This document shows, in pieces, positions 12,311 to 24,531 of a stretch of 64,000 nucleotides of DNA. The stretch comes from Adenanthera pavonina (Eukaryota > Streptophyta > Magnoliopsida > Fabales > Fabaceae). The notes beneath the pieces were generated by a model. That model was not told where the DNA came from. It did no database searches and saw only the letters and a program-made list of their open reading frames with translations. How positions within the stretch are numbered: the stretch's first letter is position 1; each line of letters opens with the position of its first letter. A program made the position numbers and the translations under genes. Location: the NCBI GenBank assembly GCA_026686845.1, contig JAIVEN010000011.1, positions 28,072,501-28,136,500 of the forward strand, in the 5' to 3' direction.

Positions 12311-12861
12311 ATTTTGTTGCACGCAAGGCTAAAAAAAATAGAATCTGGAACTTCATCGGCAGCTTCAATAGGAAGGAGGGTGATTGAACAATGCAGATGT
12401 GGTGATCCTGTGCTGATTCTCACTGCATCAATGGAGAAAAACCAAGGTCACAGGTTTCCAAGATGCCCAAATTTTAAGGTAACTTGTTGAGTTCTATATT
12501 ATATATTTGATATTATTTGTTTCTCTAAGGGATTATCAGCGAGCATAATTTCTTTGAGTGGATATAAACCTTGGGTCATGATAGATGGAAGTCATAATGA
12601 TATTTTGGTTTCAATCTGTTATATTGTAACTGATTAATCATTTAAAAAATATTGCAAGAGACATGGACTTGCAATTTCCTTGAGTGGCTTGATGGTCCAG
12701 TTCCAAGGCAAATGTTAGAGAAGATCAAGAAGTAGGATGAAGCAATTGCAAAAGGCAAGAAGCAGATGAAGCCGATTGTTTGTGCACTGATGGTCATGAT
12801 GGCTGTGAATGCTATTTTAGTTTGGGTTTCTCTGAATAAGTGTTGGATGTCTGAGTTGTAG
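12311..12861 (+). pseudogene. GRF-type zinc-finger protein with C-terminal membrane segment, carried by MULE-1
   Basis: Two exons are readable: 12311-12478 (donor GGTAAC) and 12661-12861 (acceptor GCAAGAG), in phase, about 122 residues. Exon 1 holds CRCG-DPV, then N-GHRFPRCPNF; exon 2 continues TCNFLEWLD. This Cys/His-poor pattern with CxC, RF..C and C.F.EW.D is the GRF zinc finger. A hydrophobic stretch (IVCALMVMMAVNAILVWV) follows, as in the many small plant GRF proteins. An in-frame TAG sits at 12733-12735 and no ATG precedes exon 1 in frame (a TAG lies at 12308-12310), so the copy is either broken or missing a first exon. GRF fingers bind single-stranded DNA in other proteins; the role here is unknown. 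It is convergent with the transposase. Confidence 0.65.
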
Positions 12862-13770
12862 TGTGAAGTTTTTAGGTTGTGTGTTGACTGTTTTTGGCTT
12901 GTTATGTAAACGTAGCCTGATGTTGTTAACTGTTGCTATTTTCTAGTTAGGAGATTTGTCTAACTGTTAGTTTGGCTATGTTGTATTATGTTCAGCTAGG
13001 TTCCCTATTTTGTACTATGGCTATGGACCACAAATTATGAATGTAATGGCTATGGACCACAAAGTATGGATGTAATCTTGTCATGTAATATTAATATGAA
13101 GGTCCTCGTGTCATCAATTATTATGCTATCTTTTTTTTTAGCTAATAGGGACCACAAAAAGGATAAGTCCATTGTGGACTTAAGGGACCACAAAACTTTA
13201 TTTGACTTGAATGAATTTCTTATACTGCTGATGGAGACTTAATAGGCTTAAAAGGAAGAAGCTTTTTCTTTTGACTTAAATAACTAAAGGAACATTATGA
13301 ATCGGATGCTCACACTATAAAATGATGTTGCAGAATTATATATGGTGGTTTCTAGTTACAGATTAAATGACAATGAAGAACATAATTAAGAGAAAACCTT
13401 CCAAAGATCTTGCAACACCCATGAAGTTTTTTGCAACCAAATTATGTAGATCTTCACCAGCCCAGATTGGAAATATACATATATTAACTGCCAAAGTAAC
13501 AGCAGCACCGAGTGCAATGAAAAAAAATCTATTTATAGCAGTATGAACGAATTCCTCAGTTCAATAACCAGACACTGTAACTAAATAGTATGTGATCAAG
13601 AACACATGGAACCCATATTTATAGGCCTTCATCATGGGATATAGTTTTACATAACTTAGATATTTACATAAATTACACAACAAGCTTTGTGTTCAATATA
13701 ATGTTCACACTATAAAATGATGTCGTGAATACTCTGTCAAAGCTAGTAGTAGATAATTAACATAATTCTA

Positions 13771-13902
13771 ACATCCAGCCAACTTAACCTAAAAAGCTAA
13801 ATCCATAATAACTAACATCCAACCAACTTGAACCAAAAAGCTAAATCCATAATAACTAACATCCAACCAACATAAACCAAAAAGCTAAGGACATGATAAC
13901 TA
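13771..13902. repeat. Three tandem copies of a 44-bp unit
   Basis: Units start at 13771, 13815 and 13859 with acatcca(g/a)cc and share aaccaaaaagctaa and atccataataact. They lie between the two convergent gene ends of MULE-1, just past the transposase stop codon. Confidence 0.8.
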
Positions 13903-13910
13903 GAATTCAA

Positions 13911-16187
13911 CTACGGGTGACTTGATGGTGGAGGGGTAACATGAACACCTCCTTGTGTGCTAGAAGAACTTCCTCGCTTCTTGCAAGTTCTCTTATTGTG
14001 TCCATAATTATTGCATGCAGCACACCGAACACACCCTATGGTCTTTTTGACATGGTGTGGCCTTGGTGGCTCGTCTGCTTCCCTTCTTCATAGCTTTTTT
14101 GGTCTTCCTGTATGTTTGTGGTATTTTGGGGACTTAACGGGGTCCAATCCTATTCTAAACCACATCTTTTCACCATTTATTGGCTCAATAACTAGATATA
14201 GCAACCCACATATGTAATTTTGGTCAAATTGAAATGTACATAGTCATGTGGATCTTCTCATTTATTTCTTATGGCACTTACTGCATGCTTGCAAAATGTA
14301 AATAAACTGTTAAACTATTATAATTGTGAAAAAGTTTACTAACATATTAAGTTATTTACCTGCAAGGTATGCCACTCAATTGCCATATTTGACATGAACA
14401 ATTCCTTTGGTCAAGTTCAACAATAAACTTGTCTATCAACTATCTAACATATCATACTTCAAATCTATTTCCTCCTGCCCATTTGGCTACCCAATTACAG
14501 GATTATACCACTTCTTTGTCCAACCTTCTTCAAGGTCTTGGGCACACCTTCCCCATATAGTTAGCAACTCTAATTCGATTCTCTGTAAATCTTGTCATGA
14601 GATACATCCGGATCTATTCAAGCAACCAGACAATGGGAAATTCTCGTGCTTCCAATAATATTCCATTGAATGACTTCGCTATGTTATTCATGATCATATC
14701 ATATTTTGCATATTCTCCAAAGTGTGACTTAGTCCAACAAGAAGGAGGAAAAGTCATTAAATGATCATGTGCCTCCTTTGAAACAGCTTTCAACTCATTC
14801 ATCTTTTCTTCCCAATCTCAAATATAAGTGGCCTTTGCCATATGAACCACTAAGTCTCTAATCACAGTACCTTTTGTTGGTTGGAAATGATTTATAACTC
14901 CCAAGCAACTCTCCAAATGCTTGTTGTAGCCCTTGCAAGTCAAATAAAGGACAAACCATGTAACCAAGCAACTATGACAAATAATAGTTAATCAAAGAGT
15001 TTTTTTGAATAATCACGTCTCATACCTTTTGTTGGTCGGAAATGAAGATCCATCAATGTTCATACACATGACCAATGTCATGAACAAGGTTTTTCAAGAA
15101 CCAAGTTCAAGAATCCCTAATTTTACTCTCAACCACTGCCCAAGCTAATGGAAAGTATTGGTCATTTGGGTCCCGAGCTACAACTGTAAGTAATATTCCT
15201 CCAAATGGTCCTTTTAAGAAGCATCCATCTAATCCAATGATTGGCCGATATACTGCCAAGAAGCCCCTCTTGACGGATTCTAAACACTCATAAATTCTCT
15301 TGAAAATAGGTGGTTGCTCTATTTGCACCCTATCAGTTACTAATTGGAAACTAGTGCCCGGGTTTCTGGTTCGTACTTCATTGCAATAGTTAGGCAACTT
15401 GTGATACTCTGCTGCATAATCATCATTAAGGATAGCCTTTGCCTTTCTTCTAGCCCACAATGCCTTATTAACTAAGACATTAGCCATATAGTTCTCCTGC
15501 ACAAATGAAATGACATCAACTAGCTTCATGTTCTTATTTGACCTCATAGGTGCCATTACCTTGCCTGCAATCCATTTTGAAGTTGCCATCTTGCCATAGA
15601 ATGTGACGCCACATGAATGCTTAGATTTGAAAGTCTTCAATTGAGATGTCAATGAATCTCCCACTTTGCTCACATACATTAACCAAGGACATCCACTTTT
15701 GCATACAACTCTGCATCGCACCTTATCATTCTTTTCAAAGCGGACATCATAACCATGAATTAAGGCATACTCTCTAATTGCATCCTTAAACTGACTAATC
15801 GAAGTAAACTCCATCCCCAACTGGAATTCAAAGTCTTTACCTATCTCTGCGGGGTTGTATTGGTAATACTTGGTGTTTGTATCATCATCCTCATCAGACC
15901 CATTAATAGAATGTACATCCTCATTTTCATCATCAGATTGCATCATTACATTGCCCTCATCATACATTGCAAGTGTTGAAATTGACTTTTGACTTTAGGA
16001 CAGTAGAAGAAGTAGGTTGATTATGTGCCCCATTTGCACAATGATCATTGTCTTCATCAATAAAATCAATTATATCATTATCAACATAATGATTAAAGTA
16101 TTCATTATCACTATCCTTAGGGTCACTAACATATTTAATTTCACTTTCACTCTCTACACTTATATCTTTGTCTTTGTTTCGTGCCAT
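13911..16187 (-). pseudogene. MURA-like transposase of MULE-1 (decayed)
   Basis: Read on the minus strand from ATG near 16187. An acidic N-terminus (to about 15960) is followed, after a frame change at 15960-15967, by the Mutator DNA-binding domain (FQLGMEF...CRVVCKSGCPW...HSC, about 15590-15820). The MULE transposase core follows with the first catalytic Asp in GLDGCFLKG (about 15200) and PLAWAVVES. The frame then breaks at a TGA near 15107, but homologous text continues: ISDQQK near 15025, ATYI-DWEEKMNELK near 14800, and a C-terminal CX2CX4HX4C knuckle (CAACNNYGHNKRTC, about 13975-14020), ending at TAG 13911-13913. At least four in-frame stops or shifts make it non-functional as it stands. 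An autonomous relative would be needed to move this element. Confidence 0.85.
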
Positions 16188-16597
16188 GTGAAGTAGATGT
16201 ACCTATAAAAGCATTAAAACAATAATCTTATTATATTACTTTATCTCATATATAAAAAGACAAGCATTAAATTCATACCCTTTTTCCCATAACATAAAGA
16301 CAAACATGTAATGACAAATAATTCCAACGTAACATGTGCTCCAATTTAGCATATCTTTTTTTTTTTCCTTTCAATGAAAGTTATTCATTTATCCTGGACA
16401 TGTGATCACGTGGGAACCAACATTGATAGCATTTCAATCTCTCTCATTTATATAGAGGTAGACATGTATGGACTATAGATAACCTACTTTGCAAAGAAGC
16501 TAAAGTCCACAAAGGAAAAAATAACTAATAATGTCTCCATGTTAGATTCAGAATTCTCAGGCTTTTTTTTTGTGAAACTTAAAAAAGGAAAAAAGAA

Positions 16598-17050
16598 CCA
16601 TGTTTAATTTTTGGTGCAGAATGAGTGGCATGCCATTTGAGTTCAACACAGTCGTGGTTGGGTTCATTATGCCACTTAAGAATTCTAAGCCACACATAAT
16701 GCTCAGCAACAAAAAACATCAAGAAATATGTGTTTGGCCAGTAATCTAAATATCTTTTATATATATATATATATAAACACCATTAAGTTACAGAACCAGA
16801 GAAATACGTTGTTGAGCTACATAACCATGTTTCATTTCTGGTGCAGAATGAGTGGCATGCCATTTGAGTTCAACATAGTCGTGGTTGGGTTCATTATGCC
16901 ATTTCAAAATTCTAAGCCACACATAATGCTCAACAACAAAAATCATCAAGAAATATGTGTTTGGCCAGTAATCTAAATATCTTATATATATATATATAAA
17001 CACCATTAAGTTACAGAACCGGAGAAATACGTTGCTGAGCTACAGAACCA
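16598..17050. repeat. Tandem duplication of a 227-bp unit in MULE-1
   Basis: Two copies in direct orientation (about 16598-16823 and 16824-17050) share ggtgcagaatgagtggcatg, aatatgtgtttggccagtaa and a TA dinucleotide run. They differ by few substitutions. They lie upstream of the transposase start, in its leader or promoter region, so the duplication may be regulatory. Confidence 0.85.
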
Positions 17051-17559
17051 TGACCTACAGAACCAAACCCACTAATTAAGTTACCATTTTCATTTTAACA
17101 ACTAAACCCTGTAGAGATACAGATGCATACCCAACCAAATGCCCATAAAGATGCGTTCTTTTTTCTTTATAACTCACAAACTAAGATGGAGGATTAGCAA
17201 AAATGCACACCCCTTCATTTTACCGTTCTTTTTTCAGATAAATGCCCAAAGAAACACCTATGATTTTTTTGCTCTATGTTATGGGTTTTGAGCTAAATAC
17301 CCAAAGATACAAGTCCCCCAAAGATATACCTTACCTCTTCCTTCTCTCAGCCTTCCTCTATTGTTTTCGCCTTGTAGGGATGGATGGTTGTTGGTGCTCT
17401 GTTGTGCGATCAATTCTATCTTGGTTAGGGCTTGTTAGAATCGTCTCACACAAGAAAGGAAGGGCACAAAACCTCTCTCAAATATTTGCTTTGTTACACC
17501 ACATTCTCCCGCTCATAAGAACATGAAGCTCTGCGTTTTGTGCAATCCAACGTGTCTTC

Positions 17560-17788
17560 AGCAGCCATCCAATGTGTTGCCAACAATGCCAATGTGTATT
17601 TTCATCCTCCACATCATCTTAATTAACACCGTCATCTCCACCTGGACATCCCTCTCCTTGTTTCTAAAACCTCAGGGATGGATGGTGGTAACAGTGGAAA
17701 CTTGAGGGATTGAGTTTAAAAAAATTAAACCTTAGGGATTGATTTCAAAATTGACTAAAACCTCAAGGACTAAAAGCTTATTTATCCC
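17560..17788 (-). repeat. Right terminal inverted repeat of MULE-1
   Basis: Complement of 11425-11650, ending TCCC directly before the TTTATTTTA target duplication. It diverges from the left copy by scattered substitutions, mostly transitions. Confidence 0.85.
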
Positions 17789-18116
17789 TTTATTTTATTA
17801 CAAAGTTTCAATTATTTTTAGTTGAATATTTTTTTAATATTAAAGATATAAATTCTTTTTTACTTAGCAAGTGTTATTAATGTTTAGGATTAGTTTAGAA
17901 AAATTTTATAAAATACTACTAGGAAAGCAGAATTTCCTTGGTTTTACTTAGTAAGTTACTTAATTATTCAGGAAATTGAGTTTTCAAGTGCAAATGCAAT
18001 TCACTTAACTTCCTCCTCTCTTCTTCTCCCCCCCCCCCTCTTCTTGTTTTGCGACCTCTATAGTGATTACCATCATAATTAATGAGAACTCGAAGTTAGT
18101 AAATGCTATCTTTTTA

Positions 18117-18380
18117 CTCCCTCTAGTCCTTAATATAAGACCATTTTAATCGAATCACGATAATTAAGAAGGGGAGTTAAAACTAATTAACTACCTCGAT
18201 TTCTCCGAAAAGTTCAACATTTTTCTAAAATTACCCTTATTTAATCTCTCTCTTTTTCTCTTTGGATACATTAAATAGGGATGTTTTTTGGAAATATATA
18301 ATAAATACCACATCGTATATTGTAAATGATCTTATATTTAAGAATAAGGCAAAATGTCCTATATATAGGACCGGAGGGAG
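18117..18380. mobile_element. Stowaway-like MITE
   Basis: 264 bp bounded by TA on both sides. Inverted ends CTCCCTCTAGTCC and (complement) CTCCCTCCGGTCC are the classic plant Tc1/mariner MITE terminus. No coding capacity. A diverged relative lies at 22094-22350 with matching internal text (ttttaat(c/t)(g/a)aatcac, cttatttaat). Confidence 0.8.
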
Positions 18381-19271
18381 TAACTATTAGTTTGTAACGC
18401 ACACATTTGTGCATGGGAATTTCAATTTTGTTTGGCTTAATACATTCCAATAAAAATAGCGACGTAATAATAGAAAAGATTTGACATTTATATTTTATAT
18501 TGATATATTGATTCCCGAATTTTTTTTTCCTAAGTAGGGCCATGAAATTTGATTCATGGAACACTCTCAAATCTAGATTATTCATATTTAAAATTGAAGA
18601 GTTCAGATTTTATTTTATTTAAAATATTAATATATTTTTATTTTAATAAGAGTAGAATGTAAAATGAAAGTAATCTTTTAATTATTACTTTATTTTAAAT
18701 ATATTTTGGTATAAAAATTAAAAAAATAAATCTAAATTGTTTAGATTAAATTCGAACGGCTATAATTTCATTTTAGAATTAATTATGCAATTGAATTAAG
18801 GGCCATTGAGTATGAGTTTCTGGGTTTGATAATTTGCAATGAACATGCGTTTCTCCTTTTTTTTTTTTTAATGAATTGCGTTTTTGCTTTTTTATATATA
18901 GACAAACATATATATGCTTTTATTACCGTTTTGGTAATTTGCTTTATACTATGTTATTTAACTTCCACCTTCCAAACTTCCAATGCATTTTTTTCATTAA
19001 ACCACCTATATTCGATGATCATATTAGACTTAAATTAATTCGAGTTAAGTCAAGTAAAACTACAAAAGTGACAAAACTTTCCAAACTAGTATTTAATAAC
19101 TTCATTTTTAATATAAATAGTGGAATGCGAGAGAGTTAATATAACTTAAAATGCATTTGCATCCATTTTTCTTTTCTTTAAAAAAAATCAATATTTCTTC
19201 AAAGGGTAAAAGAAAATAGAACTAGATACTTGGCTCATGAGTCGTGACTAACTAGGTTAAGCTAGTTAAAT
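18381..19271. other. AT-rich intergenic, nothing recognised
   Basis: Only short chance reading frames with low-complexity composition. No gene or element boundary seen. Confidence 0.4.
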
Positions 19272-19632
19272 GAAGGATTTGTTTGGATTAAATTATGTAT
19301 AAGTGATTATAAGGATAAGTGATTATAAAAATAAGTGATTATGTCAAAAATTATTTGTGTTTGGATATTTTTACCTCATAAGTGATTTTGAGAAAAGAAA
19401 TGTGTTTGAATATTGGGGTTTAAGTGATTATTGGGTGGATAATGAGAAGAAAAAAATGAAATAAGTGATTATGGGAGGATAAGTGATTATCATAAATAAA
19501 AAAATTAGTTTTTTTCATTAGTACTTATTTGAGGCATAAATGCTTATTAAAAAGCTGTTTCGTTTGACAACTCAAATATATAATTACTTATGGATCTCAT
19601 AATTATTTTTTTTGCCAAATCCAAACAGGAAT
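19272..19632. mobile_element. Candidate MITE with repeated AAGTGATTAT motif
   Basis: The ends are opposed: tttgtttggattaaatta on the left and the complement of the right, cctgtttggatttggc. Between 19300 and 19480 the motif AAGTGATTAT or a one-base variant occurs seven times, like subterminal transposase-binding repeats. The family is uncertain; TGTTTGGAT-type termini occur on several plant MITEs. Confidence 0.45.
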
Positions 19633-21785
19633 GAAAGTCTTAAAAACAAAAAAATGGACAAACCCTACAGACCCTACAGACACAAGTGATGTGGCCCATT
19701 TTGTCTGCGTACATTCACAATAACCTTTTTTTTCCCCAACGACTCAATTACTTCCATTATCCTTAAAGATATTAGTCTTCGGGCAATCGACCAGTGATAT
19801 TCATGGTACAAAAAAATACATTACCAATTGAATGTGATCAATAACTAATTAACTTTTGAATCAAAATTTTAATGAGTAAATAAATAACATTCTAAATAGG
19901 CTACCAACAAGCCAACCTGTTCCATACAAATTATATATAAAATTTTAACTACTTTAATTTTTTATATTTATAATTTGAACGAAAATTTTTATTATTCTGG
20001 AAAAATTGTTTTAAATGACAAAATAAAAAAAAAGATTGTAATATGGGCCAAATTGCTTTCGAGTTACATGTTTGATTTTGAAACCATGCTATTTATATAT
20101 TTTGGTCCATGTTAAATAGATATAACATTTGACAAATTAACTTTTAAATAATGAAGTACAAAATTGGATCCTAATATCTTCAAAAGCCTCCTTTAGTTTT
20201 AATTGGAATTAATATATTCTTGCCATCATAAAAAAAACAGCCAAATAACTGATTGCAATCTATTTGGGCCTGAGCAAGATTAGCACCCAACTTTTCCAGC
20301 CCATGAGCAATCGTATTTCTAGAAGGATTGGTGCTTCGTCTTATATTGGTTGCTGAACCATAAAGCCTATCATCCTCATCCTAATAAATAAGAAATATAC
20401 AAATAATATACACCAAAAAAAAAAGAAATATACAAATAATGTCGCTGTATTTCCAAATACAAAGTTAGATGACAACCAATCAACTTCAAATCCTTTTGAA
20501 AGCTAAATACAAATTGGATCATGATATCTTCAGCGCTCTGTTTCCAAACACAAAGTTGTATTTTCATTTTATGTTATATAGTTATCAGTGTAATTATGTT
20601 AACTACTAGGAATAATTATTCATGATCCTTTAGAAATTTTTTAATTTCTTTGAATAAGTGATAAACAAGAAACAGTGAAACTAATAATGTTTATAACCTA
20701 AACGCTACACCACGTAACACTCATAGGGACTAATTTGTAAATGTTTAATAGTTGAAGGACTAATCTTGTCATTGTTAGATAAATCAGGAAGCGTTATCTA
20801 AAAAAAATTAGTTCATGAACTAATTACAAAATTGATGCAAAGTTTAATTTTTCCTAAAAACAACCAATGTGCTTAATTAAAAAAATATTTATATATATAT
20901 GGACAAAAATGCTATTACTCAGCTCAGTTGAAAGTTTTTATTGAAAATAGTAACTTTCTATTGAAAATTGTAATACTTTTCAACATTTTAATTTTATTAA
21001 AATACGTAGAGAAATATTCAAGTAATATAAATAAAGATACACAAAATATCATTATGAAATATAGATCTCTTAAATTTCATATTTATATGTTGATTTTAAT
21101 TATAACGCATTTACATTACATGTTTAGTAAGTTTTTCTTATGAAAAAAAATAAATTATGGGCCAACCGTATAAAGATATATAATATAATGAATGAGGAGG
21201 ACCATTTTGATAGCTATGTACACAATTATTTACAAATGGTATGTATCTTAGTTGGACGAAAATTGATTACATAAATTTTTATCAAGAATGATAACTAATT
21301 AACTTTTGAAAAAAAAAAATAAATAATAGGCCATAAAAAAGCCAACTTGTTCAACCCTAAAATTCTATTATTTTTAAATGTTTATTATGAAATAAATGCA
21401 TAAAAATATTGCATTTTGAGATTTTTAATGAAGACAAACTGTGTGCAAAACTGTAAATATATATACACACACATATACATACATATTTGTAAAAAAATAT
21501 TATATTTTTTTCTTTGTAAAAAAAGAAGTTATCTATAGAACTATCCAATTTAAACATATGACAGATTTTATCCAAACAAAATTTCAGGTCCCACAAGAAA
21601 TCACAGCAAAGGACAGAAGCCATAGTACTTGAGCCTGAATGAGGGTAAGAGCACAACTTCTTGGGCGGTTGGGCCCATAGGGTGAATACAATGGTGTTAT
21701 TCCCTATTCATAACGTGATTTCTTTGATTAAATAAGTTATTTTTGCATAGTAGCTAAAAAACATAATTTATTTTTGCATAAAATT
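19633..21785. other. AT-rich intergenic with diverged local repeats
   Basis: No genes. The block 21625-21730 (gggtaagagc, gggcccatagg, gaatacaatggtgttat, aacgtgatttctttgatt) is a diverged paralogue of the sequence into which MULE-2 inserted (30590-30653 joined to 41376-41400). Motifs near 19900-20150 recur near 26260-26520 and 29310-29590. Confidence 0.45.
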
Positions 21786-21789
21786 TTCT

Positions 21790-22065
21790 CACTAATGTCA
21801 TGCTCCCTCTCTTTCTCTCTATTTACTACTTTTGAAGATTTTTTTTTATTTATCCGTTACTTTCAAATTCAAGATAATGTTAATTATTATTTTTCCAATC
21901 ATATCCTTATCTATTTTTTAAGATTCAAATATAATATTAATTATTTTTTTAATATATTTATTTATTGAAGGATATATTAGGAAGTTTAAAAAAAATTATA
22001 ATACGTTAATTGTATTTCTTAATTTGTGTAATAGATCTTAAATGACAAATAAAAATAAAGGAAGG
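21790..22065. mobile_element. Possible Stowaway-like MITE
   Basis: The left end gctccctctctttctctcta and the complement of the right end, tactaccttcctttatttt, are loosely inverted, and the interior is AT-rich. Weak terminal match, so only tentative. Confidence 0.35.
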
Positions 22066-22093
22066 TAGTATATAAACAATGAAATTTGTCTTA

Positions 22094-22350
22094 CTCCATA
22101 CGGTTTTTAATATGAAATTATTTTAATTAAATCACATAAATTAATAATGGGAGAAAAAGTGGTTAATTACCTTAAATTTTCCAAAAATCAATGCATTTTT
22201 TTAAAATATTCTTATTTAATTTTTTCTCTCTTTTTTAAATGAATTTGTAGAGATATTTTTTGAAAACATGTAATATTATTTCGTATTATGAAAAATGTCT
22301 TGATATTTAAAATTAAGATTAAGACATATATTTACAATGGAGCCAGTATT
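22094..22350. mobile_element. Diverged copy of the 18117 Stowaway-like MITE
   Basis: It aligns along its length with 18117-18380: actccatacggtttttaatatg, then ttttaattaaatcac, ggttaattacctt and cttatttaat in the same order. The right terminus has degraded, so its boundary is approximate. Confidence 0.55.
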
Positions 22351-22925
22351 TCAGGGTGGTCTAAACTCTATTCAATTTTAATGTGTATTTTTTTTTGTGA
22401 TTAATAAAATTGACTTTTTGTTTGAAAAAAAAAAAGTAAAACACAAAAAGTGACTGTGCTAATAAATTAGCATGAGGGGCTTATATAAGTGGCAGCCCGT
22501 ATTATTGTCCCTTATCTTCAGTTCAGTTCTGAATTCTGATTGTTGATAATACACAGGTGGATTGGACCACGTATAATTTTTTTTTTCACATAACTTCAAA
22601 TACTCCAAATTTTTTAATTGTACTAAATATTTTTAAATATGTTTTATTCTAAAATATAAAAAATAAATTATTTTTATCTGATAAATTAATGCATTTTTTT
22701 CTAATTTTATCTTTAATTAAAATGGATTTATTATTCTAAGCCATGAGTTGTTGAAGAGTTAAATAAAAATATTAAATAAGGATATTTATGAAAAAAAATA
22801 AATTCTTCATGACATATTTAAGATGTCTTACTATTTTCTTAATTTTGATGATTTGATTATTTGTTTCATGCACTTGAAACGAAAGGACTAACTTAGATTT
22901 ACCTCACTTCATTTATTTACCATGT

Positions 22926-23225
22926 ACTTTCTCCTATCCTAAATATAAGACATGTTCTAAAAGTATTATTTGATAAAAGATATAAGATACTTGTAAGATT
23001 ATCAAGTGCATTAATTAGTTTTTTCCATTCATGCCCCTGAATTATAATTAATAAGTAAGAAATAAATATTATAGAAAGTATGAGAGATAATAAAATTAAT
23101 AAGAATAAATAATAAAAAATATTAAAATTTTCTTATAAATTTAATGATCATACTCCTTTTGTAACATACATAAGGTGGTTGATAGTATTTTATATTTAAA
23201 ATCAAAGAAAGTATAAATTTTTCTT
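22926..23225. mobile_element. Possible Stowaway-like MITE
   Basis: The left end tactttctcctatcctaaat and the complement of the right end, atactttctttgattttaa, form a loose inverted repeat with the typical ataagaca-like text just inside. Boundaries approximate, no coding capacity. Confidence 0.4.
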
Positions 23226-23379
23226 AGAATATCCTGTCATTTATCTAGTATTTTGTAACTTTGTGTTCTTTTTATAAAATCATTTAGTATTTTAAATTTT
23301 GACTAATTCAAGGGAAAATTATCCCAAAAAGTAATATATTTTATCGTCTTTTGCCCCATACTAGGACGTCCATGTTTAT

Positions 23380-24390
23380 GACTCATTATTGTGCAGATTG
23401 AAAATAGAAAGTTTCAATGAATTATTCACAAGTTGAATTGAAGGCCTTCCTTTTGAATGATATATATTTTGTTGTGAAGTTGGATACTGCCATTGTCACA
23501 TGGGCGCACTTCATTTTTCTTACGTGCATTTGATGAATCAGAGTGGCAGAAAGAAAAAGCTGCTTTATATCTTCATAATACATAAATCAAATATTTTGAT
23601 ATATTATCAAATAAGCATTTGTTACTGGGCCTCACGTGAGTGTGAGTATATGGTGAGAAGCAACTGTGAGTGCTAATATAGATTAAAAGATATGAGTTTT
23701 GAACCGCTACCCAATCCCTTTTATCCATTTGACAAAAAACCAAAAAAATAGCATTTGTTACTACCAAAGAAACTTTTCTACCTATCCATATCAAAATTAA
23801 AAAAAATTAATAAATGTTTTGTTGGTTTCCTTAGCCTTAAACATATTAGTCAGAGTTTGATTACTGATTTATATATAAAAGAAAGCTTTATTAAAAAAAG
23901 TAAAATCTACTTTAATAATTGTTATACCTTAAAAAGAATTATTCTTAATAAAATAATAAATAAATGCTTTTCCACTTTCAAATATAAAAAAATTTTAGAA
24001 AAAATATTTAGTTCAAAATATAAGAAAAAATATAGATAATGAGATATTTCAAAAATACCTCTCAATCATTATGGTTTTTAATAATAATTAATTACTTTAG
24101 GGTAAAGAAAAAGATAATTAATTAAAATTAACTTTAAAAAAATATGTTTAACTAATTTTATTAATATATATAATGTGATTACTTTTTTGTTATATTCTGA
24201 AGTATTTCTTAATTAATCAAATATTAAAATTACAATCATACTAATAATAATAATAGCCAGCCTGCAAAGTTGCAGAACTATGACGCACGCCGAGACGACT
24301 TCTCCAGTATACAAAATAAATAAACATGACCGTCCCAGATGTAGGAGCCTGTCCGCGGCTTCACCACCAAAAACACGAAGTGCACTTTGT
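23380..24390. repeat. Dispersed local repeat, copy A
   Basis: Non-coding. It shares ordered blocks with copy B (42500-42800) and copy C (56150-56680): attgtgcagattg, cacaagttgaattgaaggc, ccttttgaatg, cacatg...catttttcttac, gcatt(t/c)g(a/c)(t/c)gaatcagag and aaagctg(c/t)ttatatcttc. Downstream it also shares gcaaagttgcagaact and caaaataaataaa with copy C. The blocks suggest an old repeated unit rather than a gene; every frame is broken. Confidence 0.55.
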
Positions 24391-24531
24391 TGTGAAAGTA
24401 TGAAGGGAAAATTACTTACAAGAACCAAGTTAAAGTAATAACAATAATTATACTGAAGGATTTCCAAATTAAAAATAAAAAAGGACCCATGTATTTGATT
24501 GAAAGAAAAAATAGATTTGGATGGAAATGCT

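Larger units (their letters stand above)
11425..17788. mobile_element. MULE-1, Mutator-like DNA transposon, 6.4 kb
   Basis: Both ends carry long inverted repeats, and the element is bounded by a perfect 9-bp target duplication TTTATTTTA at 11416-11424 and 17789-17797, the Mutator hallmark. It carries a MURA-type transposase on the minus strand (13911-16187) and a GRF-zinc-finger gene on the plus strand (about 12311-12861). The two are convergent, each read inward from its own inverted repeat, which is the same plan as mudrA and mudrB in maize MuDR. The intact target duplication argues that the insertion is not very old, although the transposase frame is broken. Confidence 0.88.

Noticed and set aside
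13911..14800. Plus-strand frames at 14011-14217 and 14407-14658
   Set aside because: They are antisense to the C-terminal part of the MULE-1 transposase, which has recognisable motifs on the minus strand.
21436..21500. TATA/CACA microsatellite as a promoter
   Set aside because: Simple repeats of this kind recur through the AT-rich DNA and no gene follows.
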